Source: Planctomycetota bacterium (GTDB taxonomy: Bacteria > Planctomycetota > PLA2 > JAEUHO01). Taken from it: a stretch of 5,931 bases of DNA. Position 1 is the first letter of the stretch; each line of letters opens with the position of its first letter. The notes beneath the pieces were generated by a model, which worked only from the letters and a program-made list of their open reading frames with translations, ran no database searches and had not been told where the DNA came from. The position numbers and the translations under genes are program-made. Location: assembly GCA_029213105.1 (NCBI GenBank), contig JARGNS010000241.1, positions 1-5,931 of the forward strand, read 5' to 3'. Below, one piece after another: positions 1 through 5,810 of the stretch.

Positions 1-2
1 CC

Positions 3-581
3 GGCCGGCTCGGCCTGCGCGCGGGGCGCGGCGGCCGGACGCCACCGCAGGGACCGTATCCCCCCTGGTTGGCCCCGGCGCTGGAAGGCCGCGCCGACCT
101 GCGGGAGCGCTGGAGGGCGTGGGTCGAGACGACACGCCTGGCGGGCCTCCCCCACCATGTGCGCTTGGCGAAGAGCCTCGTCGAGACCCCCTGGAGCCCC
201 GACGACGTGCTGCGGCCCGAGGGCTACTGCGTGCCCGAGGCTCGTGACCCCTTCCTGGACTTGCGCCTGGTCCGGCTCGTGTGTGCGCTCCCCCCGATGC
301 CGTTCCTGCACCGCAAGCACATCCTGCGCGAGGCCATGGCGGGGCATCTACCGGAGTCCGTCCTCGCTCGCCCCAAGGTCGGTCTGGGCAACTACCACCA
401 CGCCCTGCTGCAGGAAGCGGATGCCGCGCGGATCGACGGCTGGCAGGCGTCGGAGGAACTCGAGTCCTTCGTCGTTCGGTCCCGGGTCCCTCGCCTCGTA
501 ACGGCTGGACTCGGGGAGGCCGAGTCCTACGTCAGCTTGCGTCCGCTACTGCTTGATCGGTGGCTTCGCCAGCGCTGGTAG
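3..581 (+). CDS. Lasso peptide cyclase (asparagine synthetase-like, C protein), C-terminal part, 5' truncated
   Basis: This is the C-terminal 192 residues of an asparagine-synthetase B-like enzyme. In lasso pathways such enzymes adenylate an Asp/Glu side chain of the core and join it to the core's N-terminal amine, closing the macrolactam ring. The frame is open to the left edge, so the gene starts outside the window; the TTG at 69 is an internal codon, not a start. Visible signatures are a PPWL segment just before 69, DPFLDLRLVRLVCALP from about 246, the HRKHILREAM block with LPESVLARPKVGL ending near 386, and a basic C-terminus (RWLRQRW). These match the C-terminal part of the Asn_synthase domain. 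The ATP-binding SGGxDS loop would lie upstream and cannot be checked. A lasso role rather than plain asparagine synthetase is inferred from the adjacent precursor and B2 genes. The gene converges on the precursor gene, with 61 bp between the stops. Confidence 0.85.
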   Translation, partial: GRLGLRAGRGGRTPPQGPYPPWLAPALEGRADLRERWRAWVETTRLAGLPHHVRLAKSLVETPWSPDDVLRPEGYCVPEARDPFLDLRLVRLVCALPPMPFLHRKHILREAMAGHLPESVLARPKVGLGNYHHALLQEADAARIDGWQASEELESFVVRSRVPRLVTAGLGEAESYVSLRPLLLDRWLRQRW

Positions 582-590
582 GTGGCGAGA

Positions 591-603
591 GCACGGCTCG
601 TGC
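591..603. terminator. Small hairpin between convergent cyclase and precursor 1
   Basis: GCACG-GCT-CGTGC is a perfect 5-bp stem with a 3-nt loop, 10 nt after the cyclase stop and 40 nt beyond the stop of the convergent precursor gene. A second short GC palindrome (GGCCGTCCGGCC) follows closely. There is no T-tract on either strand, so a role in termination is only a suggestion from position. Confidence 0.25.
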
Positions 604-642
604 GGATCGGCGAGGGCCGTCCGGCCGGCACGCAGCCTCCGG

Positions 643-807
643 TCAGGACGTGAACATCATGTTGCTCCCGGAGTCACTCGTCGCGGCGTCGGCACCGCCT
701 CCGGTGAGCTGACTCACGGCCCCATACACGGTCAGCTTCGGAGCCTGATAGGCGCGCCGTGCGGGCTTCTCGGGCGTCAGCTTCGCCTTGTCGTCGGTCG
801 CTCGCAC
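643..807 (-). CDS. Lasso peptide precursor 1 (A protein), GTG start, 54 codons
   Basis: This is a short gene that is easy to miss because it starts with GTG. The start at 807 is supported by GGGAGG (812-817, minus strand) 4 nt upstream, and by giving exactly the length of the paralogue at 3556-3720. The leader (residues 1-36) has a charged N-terminus (MRATDDKAKL) and then YQAPKLTVYGAV, which contains the YxxPxL motif bound by lasso RRE domains. It ends SQLTG, with the penultimate Thr expected by the B2 peptidase. The predicted core (37-54) is GGADAATSDSGSNMMFTS. Gly1 and Asp9 would form a nine-residue ring, leaving a tail of SGSNMMFTS in which Met/Phe could act as plugs. It is 38/54 identical to precursor 2. 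It is transcribed towards the cyclase and divergently from B2. The family call is strong; the exact cleavage site and ring are inferred. Confidence 0.88.
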   Translation of the reverse strand: MRATDDKAKLTPEKPARRAYQAPKLTVYGAVSQLTGGGADAATSDSGSNMMFTS

Positions 808-820
808 GAGACCTCCCAGG

Positions 821-837
821 CAGGTCCACGTGACCTG
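821..837. repeat. Inverted repeat in the precursor 1 leader region
   Basis: CAGGTC-CACGT-GACCTG is a perfect repeat with 6-bp arms and a 5-nt centre. It lies between the predicted -10 box and the Shine-Dalgarno of precursor 1, so it could be an operator or a 5'-UTR hairpin. It is not conserved upstream of precursor 2. Confidence 0.4.
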
Positions 838-849
838 ATCAAGGTGGGG

Positions 850-855
850 AGCGTA
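850..855 (-). promoter_or_regulatory. Probable -10 box of precursor 1 promoter
   Basis: On the minus strand, TACGCT (a TAnnnT -10 form common in GC-rich genomes) lies 42 nt before the GTG start. It sits in an 18-nt block (849-866) that matches 15 of 18 positions of the block at 3761-3778 upstream of precursor 2, including a TGCCGTG just upstream of the hexamer. No convincing -35 box is seen, so the conserved CCGTG may be an activator site or part of an unusual promoter class. Confidence 0.5.
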
Positions 856-903
856 GCACGGCAGGGAGCCCGTCCGGTGCCACGCGCATCGGGGCCCGGT
901 CTC

Positions 904-919
904 GATCGCTCCAGCGATC
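904..919. repeat. Inverted repeat upstream of the precursor 1 promoter
   Basis: GATCGCT-CC-AGCGATC is a perfect 16-nt inverted repeat with 7-bp arms, about 50 bp upstream of the predicted -10 of precursor 1. Its form and position suit an operator for a dimeric regulator, but no regulator gene is visible in the window. Confidence 0.4.
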
Positions 920-1267
920 CGCCGCGCCGGACGGAGGCCGGTTTCGGAGGGTCCCCCGAGGTCCCGAGGACGTGGCAGACGCCGCGTGGTACATCAAGCC
1001 GATGCAAGGCAACACGGTCCCCGACAGGCTGGAAGCCGGGCGCCCCGCGTGCAGGCGCCAAGCCGGGGCGTGTGCGCCGGACGGCGCGGTACTCACCGCC
1101 AAGAGCCCCCCCCGTGGACTCCGCGAGGAGCCTGACCACCGCGCTGCCGTGGCCGTCCCCGTCCGCATGCCGTCGGCGGCCCCGTCCACCGGGCGGTGCC
1201 GTGCAGCGGGGAGCGCCCCAGGCCCCTTGGCCCCGCAGCTCGGCTCCACCCGAGGGGTGCTGCGCCG

Positions 1268-1723
1268 ATGAGGACGGCGCACCTCGAGCCAAAGCACGAG
1301 AGCAGGGCACGCAGGCCGTCGGCACGCCTGAGGCTCGAGGCCGTGGCCTGGGTCGGCGTGTTTCGATTGATGTTGTGGGTTCTCCCGTTTCGCTCCTCCC
1401 TTGCGCTCGCCAGGCGAGCGGCGGGCCGGGCGCCGGACGAAGGCTCGCACGTGACTCCGGCCGAAGTCGAAGGAGCACTCGCCGGGGTGGGTCGTTTCGT
1501 CCCCAGCGCCTCGTGCTTGCCGCGCGCGCTCGCAGCAGGTGTGTTGCTCTCACGCCGCGAGGCCGCGGTCGATCTGCTGCTGGGCACCCCGGTGGGGCAA
1601 GCCCGGGCGAAGTTCGCCGCACACGCGTGGGTCGAGGTCGATGGCGTACCAAGCTACGGTGCTACCGAGACCAGCCATCACCCGGTCGCCCGTCTTCCGC
1701 TCCGCCCCAGCGCCGACGCCTGA
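1268..1723 (+). CDS. Lasso peptide leader peptidase B2 (transglutaminase-like)
   Basis: This 151-residue protein belongs to the lasso biosynthesis B2 family (transglutaminase-like cysteine protease fold), which removes the leader after the conserved penultimate Thr so that the cyclase can use the new N-terminus. The hydrophobic N-terminal part (about 21-48, LRLEAVAWVG to LPFRSSLALARR) is typical. The nucleophile is probably Cys83 in SASCLPRALAAGVLLSRR, followed by VDLLLGTPVG. The catalytic His is His119 in AAHAWVEVDG. The Asp expected about 12 residues after that His is Gly131 here; only Asp125 and Glu134 lie nearby. The ATG at 1268 is preferred because GAGGGG (1252-1257) lies 10 nt upstream; an in-frame GTG at 1196 would add an unlikely Pro/Arg-rich extension. 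The length fits a stand-alone B2 rather than a B1-B2 fusion, so the RRE must be encoded elsewhere. Confidence 0.88.
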   Translation: MRTAHLEPKHESRARRPSARLRLEAVAWVGVFRLMLWVLPFRSSLALARRAAGRAPDEGSHVTPAEVEGALAGVGRFVPSASCLPRALAAGVLLSRREAAVDLLLGTPVGQARAKFAAHAWVEVDGVPSYGATETSHHPVARLPLRPSADA

Positions 1724-1737
1724 CCCCCGAACCCGAC

Positions 1738-1750
1738 GGAGGGGCCCTCC
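1738..1750. terminator. GC-rich palindrome after B2
   Basis: GGAGGGGCCCTCC lies 14 nt after the B2 stop and can form a 5-bp stem with a 3-nt loop. There is no T-tract. A weak candidate for the end of the B2 transcript. Confidence 0.22.
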
Positions 1751-1870
1751 CCACGGCTCCCCCATCGGGTACCCGGGAGCGCTCGATGGCCACCAGCGCC
1801 CTGGGTTCGAGCATGCCCCAGGCGCAGGCTGCGATGGCGAAGTCCGCCAGCGACGCCGAGGGGGCGGGCC

Positions 1871-1898
1871 CTGGCAACCGCGCCGCAGCTGCTAGGGT
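1871..1898 (+). promoter_or_regulatory. Probable promoter of the HEAT-repeat gene, leaderless
   Basis: CTGGCA (1871-1876, 4 of 6 matches to TTGACA) and TAGGGT (1893-1898, TAnnnT form) are separated by 16 nt. The -10 box ends only 6 nt before the ATG at 1905, so transcription should begin at or next to the start codon. No Shine-Dalgarno lies upstream, which agrees with a leaderless mRNA. Confidence 0.5.
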
Positions 1899-1904
1899 GT
1901 CTGC

Positions 1905-3440
1905 ATGCATCGCGGAGGACTGGCACTGCTGTTCCTGCTCGTGTGGGGCGGACTGCTCTACGTCGCGTTCGCGCTACCGACGCAGGACAAGCCCGCACGG
2001 GTCCCCCTCGCCGCGGAACACGAACCAGAGCTGCGCGGCAGACCGAGCGCCCTCGCACGCGAGCAGGCCGCCCACGGGGCGATCCCCGCGGAGATCCGGG
2101 CGGCGGCGCGGCGCGGGCAGAGCCCCGGCGCCCGCACCCGTCTCGTGCGCTGGCTCGTGGCCGATCCCAAGCGCCTGGACGAACTCGTCATCGCGCACGC
2201 CGCTTCGATCGATCTCGTGGAGCTTGAACCCTCGCGTGCCGCGGCAGCCTGGGGGCAGGCACTCCTGGAGGGCATCCACGGACGCATTCCTGCGGTCGTG
2301 GCGTCCCTGCCTGACCTGCTGGATGCCGAGAACCGCTCCGAGACGGAGCAAGCCTGCTTGCTGGGCGCGCTTCTCGCCGTGCCTCAGCCCCACCGCGTAG
2401 CGCCCGCCGCCTTGCGCGCCCTACGTGACGACCAGCGCCTCGCGAGCTGGACGCGGCTTGCGGCGTCCGACGCGCTGCTCGCCGCCCATGGACTCGAAGA
2501 CGAAGGTCTCGCCTGGCTGCGCGCCCTGGCACGCGCACAGCATGCTGGCGACGGCGGCGCCATCCGGCGAGCGCTGCGCGCTCCGCTCGTGCGCAGCGCC
2601 GAGGGCGTGATCCTGCACCCCGCACTCGTCGACCGCCTGCGCTTCCTCGACCTTCCGGACTGGCAGGAAGCCGGCTACCTGACCCGGGCGATGGACCCCG
2701 AGGTGCCGCACCCGGCGGTGCACGCCTTCTTGCTCGAGGCCGTCGCCGCCGATGCGACGCATGTCGGCTTCGTGTACGACACGGCGCGGGCGGCGTTCTT
2801 GCTCGGCCCGGAGAACGAGGTCCTGGCCTGGATGGAGACCGCGCCGGGGCCTGCGCGCGCAGCGGGCATCCGCACGCTGGTGGCCCGGGGGGTGGCTCAC
2901 GACCGCCTGCAGCCGCACGCCAGGGCGATGCTGGCGTCCACCGATCCCGCGTCCCTGCGCGCGATTCTCGCGCTCCAAGGCTGGTGCGGCATCGAGGCGC
3001 ATGACGTCCTCGAGCAGCTGCGCGATCACCTGGACGCGGACGACGAAGGCCTGCGTGCCGAAGCGCTGCGCGGCCTGGGCTCCCTGGCCGACATGCCAGA
3101 GTTCGCGACCACGGCCCTGGTCATGGTCCTCGAACACACGCGTGCGCGTGAGGCGCGGCCACGCCGCGCCGCGGCCGAGGCCCTGGCACGCTTCGACCAG
3201 GAATCGTCCGTGGTCCGCGAGGCCTGGGTGGAGCTCCTGCGGGATCGGGATGAGCAGGTCGTGCTTGCGGCCGTGCATGCCCTCGGCCGGGTTCTCGGGA
3301 CCGACGCCGACGTGCGGCGGATCTTCGAGGGGCTCGCTCGCGGGGGAACGGAAGTCGTGCGGCGTACCGTCCGCGCCTACTTGCGTCCACGGATCCGGGG
3401 GATGGTCGACTTCGAGGAGGACGTGGCCGACGATCGCTAG
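1905..3440 (+). CDS. Membrane-anchored HEAT-like repeat protein, function unknown
   Basis: This is a 511-residue protein. Residues 5-23 (GLALLFLLVWGGLLYVAFA) form one hydrophobic segment, either an N-terminal anchor or a signal peptide cut near AFA-LP. A polar linker follows, then an Ala/Leu/Arg-rich alpha-helical body. From about 346 to 499 the helices show HEAT-like periodicity, for example LRAEALRGLGSL (near 383), RRAAAEALARF (near 420) and VVLAAVHALGRVLG (near 452). An acidic tail (FEEDVADDR) ends the protein. HEAT-type solenoids usually serve as protein-binding scaffolds, and no catalytic motif is visible. The body probably lies outside the cytoplasm if the N-terminal segment acts as a signal. 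The gene starts 181 bp after B2 and ends 115 bp from the convergent precursor 2. A role in the lasso system is possible from position only. ATG 1905 is chosen for the signal segment and the promoter placement. Confidence 0.75.
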   Translation: MHRGGLALLFLLVWGGLLYVAFALPTQDKPARVPLAAEHEPELRGRPSALAREQAAHGAIPAEIRAAARRGQSPGARTRLVRWLVADPKRLDELVIAHAASIDLVELEPSRAAAAWGQALLEGIHGRIPAVVASLPDLLDAENRSETEQACLLGALLAVPQPHRVAPAALRALRDDQRLASWTRLAASDALLAAHGLEDEGLAWLRALARAQHAGDGGAIRRALRAPLVRSAEGVILHPALVDRLRFLDLPDWQEAGYLTRAMDPEVPHPAVHAFLLEAVAADATHVGFVYDTARAAFLLGPENEVLAWMETAPGPARAAGIRTLVARGVAHDRLQPHARAMLASTDPASLRAILALQGWCGIEAHDVLEQLRDHLDADDEGLRAEALRGLGSLADMPEFATTALVMVLEHTRAREARPRRAAAEALARFDQESSVVREAWVELLRDRDEQVVLAAVHALGRVLGTDADVRRIFEGLARGGTEVVRRTVRAYLRPRIRGMVDFEEDVADDR

Positions 3441-3490
3441 CCCGCGTCCACGCGAACGATGGCTGCACTAGATCCGCCTCGCCAGAACCG

Positions 3491-3517
3491 CGCCGACGGC
3501 GACAGCGCCGCGCGGCG
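3491..3517. terminator. Palindromic GC cluster between convergent genes
   Basis: The 115-bp gap between the HEAT gene stop and the precursor 2 stop contains CGCCG-A-CGGCG (3491-3501) and the 12-bp palindrome CGCCGCGCGGCG (3506-3517). These could fold and help end transcription from both sides. No T-tracts are present, so this is tentative. Confidence 0.25.
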
Positions 3518-3555
3518 GGGCGGCCAGGGCCGCACCGGACGTCCGAGGCCGCCGG

Positions 3556-3720
3556 TCAGGACGTGAACATCATGTCGTTCCCATGGTCGCTCACCGTGGC
3601 ATCGGCGCCGCCTCCGGTGAGTTCATTCACGGCACCGTACACGGTCAGCTTCGGTGCCTGATAGGTGCGCCGCTTGCGCTGCTTGGGCGTCTGCTTCGCT
3701 GTGTCGTCGTTCGCGTGCAT
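3556..3720 (-). CDS. Lasso peptide precursor 2 (A protein), 54 codons
   Basis: This is the paralogue of the gene at 643-807. The ATG at 3720 is chosen over an upstream in-frame ATG at 3771: GGGAG (3726-3730, minus strand) lies 5 nt before it, the length then equals precursor 1, and the upstream start would overlap the predicted promoter. The leader (1-36) begins MHANDDTAKQ, has a strongly basic stretch (KQRKRR), then YQAPKLTVYGAV with the YxxPxL recognition motif, and ends NELTG. The predicted core is GGADATVSDHGNDMMFTS. Gly1-Asp9 closure gives a nine-residue ring and the tail HGNDMMFTS. Compared with precursor 1, 13 of 18 core positions are identical; changes fall at 6, 7, 10, 12 and 13, while MMFTS is constant. 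It lies downstream of the antiporter gene on the same strand, but a GC hairpin and its own promoter lie between. The product mass and fold are inferred, not seen. Confidence 0.88.
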   Translation of the reverse strand: MHANDDTAKQTPKQRKRRTYQAPKLTVYGAVNELTGGGADATVSDHGNDMMFTS

Positions 3721-3761
3721 GGGCTCTCCCAGATCGACCTCATGGCCTCGTGGCGGCGGTG

Positions 3762-3767
3762 AGCCTA
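3762..3767 (-). promoter_or_regulatory. Probable -10 box of precursor 2 promoter
   Basis: TAGGCT on the minus strand lies 41 nt before the ATG at 3720, within one nucleotide of the spacing seen for precursor 1. The same TGCCGTG block precedes it. Conservation in both sequence and distance at two paralogous genes is the main support; no -35 match is seen. Confidence 0.5.
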
Positions 3768-3785
3768 CCACGGCACGGGCCCCGC

Positions 3786-3808
3786 GAGGCCCCCGCCGCG
3801 GGGGCCTC
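3786..3808 (-). terminator. Strong GC hairpin after the antiporter gene
   Basis: A perfect 23-nt inverted repeat has arms GAGGCCCCCG and CGGGGGCCTC and a 3-nt centre. It lies about 95 nt past the antiporter stop and about 20 nt upstream of the precursor 2 -10 box. It lacks a T-tract, so it is a GC-type terminator candidate. It may insulate precursor 2 from antiporter read-through. Confidence 0.45.
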
Positions 3809-3903
3809 CGATCCGTGTGAGGACCTGGCCACTTGGGGATGAGCCGGCCGCCGCGCGGCGCGCACCAGGGCCACGCGGCGCCGATCGGCGCGCTGCCGGG
3901 GAG

Positions 3904-5616
3904 CTACCCCTGGGCCGTCGTCTGCAGCGCGATACTGACCTCGCGCGCCATCTCGTCCGCCGCCGACAGCTCATCGCTGACCACCAGGTCGGCCCCCGCA
4001 TCCTTGAGGGCTCCGGAAGACCGGACGCCTGTGGTGCGCGCGGCAACCAGGAGATCGTTCCGATGGCGGCGCGCGGTCGCGATCACGCGGCGCGTCGCTT
4101 CGTCGTCGGGGATCGTGATGACGAGGGCCCGTGCCTGCTCGAGCCCGGCACGCATGAGCGTCGTCTCCGTTGCGGCATCGCCCACGACGGCCGGGTTGCC
4201 GGTCTCGTGGAGCGCACGGATCGTGTCGGGATTCATGTCGATGACGCAGTACGAGATGGCCGCCAACTCGAGGTCGGCGGCCACGCGCCGGCCGACGGGC
4301 CCGAACCCGGCGATGATGACCTCGTTCGCCGGGGCGCCTGACTCCTCGGCGGCCTCCCCATACGACTGCCCCAACCCCGCGCGATCCGCCCAGGGCACCT
4401 GGGGGGCGGAACCCAACGCCCCGGCGAGCCGCCGTCCGAGACCTGCAAACAGTGGCGTGACCAGCAAGGTCAAGACGACGACCGACATGATGATCGCGTT
4501 CAGGCGTTCATCGAGGAGGCCAATGGCACTGGCCTCCCCGAGCAGTACGAGGCTGAACTCCCCTGCCTGCGCGAGCGCGAAACCCACGACCACGGCCACC
4601 GAGGCATGCGCCCCGACAACCCAGCACGAGAGGCTGATGAGCAGGGCCTTGGCCACCAGCACGATGACCGTCGAGAGGAGGACAATCTCCCAAGACGCGG
4701 CCACGACCTGCGGTGCGAGCTGCATGCCCAACACGGTGAAGAACACGGCGAGGAAGAAGTCGCGAATCGGAACGATCTGCCCCATGAGCTCGTAGCGAAA
4801 GCGCGTCCCCGAGAGCAGGAACCCCGCGAGGAATGCCCCCATCTCCAGGCTGAAGCCAAGCAGGTGGGTGATCCATGCTGCCCCGAGGGCGAACGCCATG
4901 CCCACGATGAGGAGCAACTCCCCTGCTCCACTGCGCGTGGCCTCGTGCAAGAGCCAGGGCATGAGCCGCCGGCTACCGATGACGAACACGCCGATCGCCC
5001 CCAGGCGCAGCAGCATGTCCCAGACGCCGCTGAACGGGCCATCGCCGGCCACTTGGATTCCCGCGGCGCCGGCGAGCAGAGGCAACGAGGCGAGCATCGC
5101 CACGACCGCCAGATCCTGGACGACGAGGACGGCCACCGCGAGGCGACCCGACGGACGCGCCAGCTCCCGACGCGTGGTCAGCAGCTTCAGCACGACCGCG
5201 GTCGAGGACAGCGAGAGAGCCATGGCGACGGCGAGCCCCCGGTACGGATCCATGCCGAAGGCGACGGTCAGGCCCCAGCCCACGAGCACACACAGTCCGC
5301 AGGCGAGCCCGCCCCCCCCGATCAGCTGAAGCAACCGCCCCCGCAGGCTCGACAGGTGGAGCTCGAGGCCGATCCCGAAGAGGAGCACGACGATGGCCAG
5401 GTGGCCGATCGGCGCCAGCTGACCGGGCGCGGGCACCAGCCCCAGCATGTTGGGTCCCAGCGCCATGCCGGTGAGGAGGAAGGCGGGGATCACGGCCATG
5501 CCCAGCCGGCGCACGACGAGCGCCACCACGGAGGCCGCGACGAGGACGATCACGAGATCGCCGACGACGCCGACTTCGCCGCCCGCGGCTCCCAGCCAGA
5601 GTTGGACCGTGCTCAT
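3904..5616 (-). CDS. KefB/KefC-type cation:proton antiporter with TrkA-N domain
   Basis: This 570-residue inner-membrane antiporter of the CPA2 (monovalent cation:proton antiporter-2) family probably exchanges K+ (or Na+) for H+. Residues about 15-395 are a hydrophobic Na+/H+ exchanger domain with about a dozen membrane segments and family signatures: LLFGIGLELHLSSLR (78-92), LSLSSTAVVLKLLTTRRE (134-151), VVQDLAVVAML (165-175) and ALAQAGEFSLVLLGE (347-361). Residues about 431-555 form a Rossmann-type TrkA-N domain with GFGPVG (437-442) and the acidic residue Asp460 in CVID, which suggests nucleotide (NAD(H)-type) gating. No clear TrkA-C domain follows; the protein ends soon after. The length is close to the family norm. 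The frame is open back to 5718, but the ATG at 5616 gives a normal N-terminus. No clear Shine-Dalgarno precedes it, so the exact start is less sure. It is probably unrelated to the lasso genes. Confidence 0.92.
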   Translation of the reverse strand: MSTVQLWLGAAGGEVGVVGDLVIVLVAASVVALVVRRLGMAVIPAFLLTGMALGPNMLGLVPAPGQLAPIGHLAIVVLLFGIGLELHLSSLRGRLLQLIGGGGLACGLCVLVGWGLTVAFGMDPYRGLAVAMALSLSSTAVVLKLLTTRRELARPSGRLAVAVLVVQDLAVVAMLASLPLLAGAAGIQVAGDGPFSGVWDMLLRLGAIGVFVIGSRRLMPWLLHEATRSGAGELLLIVGMAFALGAAWITHLLGFSLEMGAFLAGFLLSGTRFRYELMGQIVPIRDFFLAVFFTVLGMQLAPQVVAASWEIVLLSTVIVLVAKALLISLSCWVVGAHASVAVVVGFALAQAGEFSLVLLGEASAIGLLDERLNAIIMSVVVLTLLVTPLFAGLGRRLAGALGSAPQVPWADRAGLGQSYGEAAEESGAPANEVIIAGFGPVGRRVAADLELAAISYCVIDMNPDTIRALHETGNPAVVGDAATETTLMRAGLEQARALVITIPDDEATRRVIATARRHRNDLLVAARTTGVRSSGALKDAGADLVVSDELSAADEMAREVSIALQTTAQG

Positions 5617-5703
5617 GGCGCCGGTTGTACAGGACAGGAGGGCGCGCCAGGGTACGGAGCCGAGGGAAGGGTCCACCGTTTCGTGCCCCGCCGGGAGCGC
5701 GGC

Positions 5704-5727
5704 GCATGGCCACGCCATGCCGCATGG
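5704..5727. repeat. Overlapping inverted repeats between transporter genes
   Basis: GCATGGC-CAC-GCCATGC (5704-5720) is a perfect repeat with 7-bp arms. Its right arm also pairs with a third arm, giving CCATGC-C-GCATGG (5715-5727). The two hairpins would exclude each other. They sit in the 194-bp gap, about 85-110 nt both after the partial gene's stop and before the antiporter start. This may be a terminator or an operator. Confidence 0.35.
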
Positions 5728-5810
5728 GGTGCATCGAGATCCGCCCGGCGGCTTGGCGCACCCGCACGATCAAGCCAGGGGCGACGCGGTGAGGCGCGCG
5801 CCCGACGCCG

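Larger units (their letters stand above)
808..1267. other. Intergenic region between precursor 1 and B2; no convincing gene
   Basis: These 460 bp hold the precursor 1 promoter, the two inverted repeats at 821-837 and 904-919, and a run of eight C at 1106-1113. I looked here in all plus frames for the missing RRE/PqqD-like B1 protein. I found nothing resembling its usual short beta-strand and winged-helix pattern with a GRYWxLN-like segment. One frame, 972-1271 (GTG start, 99 codons), ends with a TGA that overlaps the B2 ATG as ATGA. Its product is rich in Ala, Pro, Gly and Arg, and its second codon position is as G+C-rich as the surroundings, so I do not call it a gene. Confidence 0.55.

Noticed and set aside
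1106..1113. Run of eight C as a possible sequencing frameshift hiding a B1 gene
   Set aside because: Joining the frames on either side of the run does not give an RRE-like protein, so there is no positive evidence for a hidden gene.
777..1652. Minus-strand open frame of 291 codons antisense to B2
   Set aside because: Arg/Pro-rich product without motifs; it overlaps precursor 1 and B2 in other frames, with no ribosome binding site or family resemblance.
553..2400. Plus-strand open frame of 615 codons running across precursor 1, the intergenic gap, B2 and the start of the HEAT gene
   Set aside because: The product is rich in Arg, Pro and Ser with no domain, and it overlaps B2 and the precursor, which have clear family signatures. 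Long frames without stops are expected in DNA this GC-rich.
2421..3278. Minus-strand open frame of 285 codons antisense to the HEAT gene
   Set aside because: Mirror frame of a GC-rich gene; the composition (many Gly, Arg, His and Gln) is not protein-like, while the plus strand gives a coherent helical-repeat protein with a signal segment.
3721..3771. Upstream in-frame ATG adding 17 residues to precursor 2
   Set aside because: It would start inside the conserved promoter block, lacks the good Shine-Dalgarno seen at 3720, and breaks the exact length match with precursor 1.
3833..4795. Plus-strand open frame of 320 codons antisense to the antiporter
   Set aside because: The minus strand carries clear TrkA-N and exchanger motifs over the same bases, and the plus product is Ser/Arg/Thr-rich with no domain.
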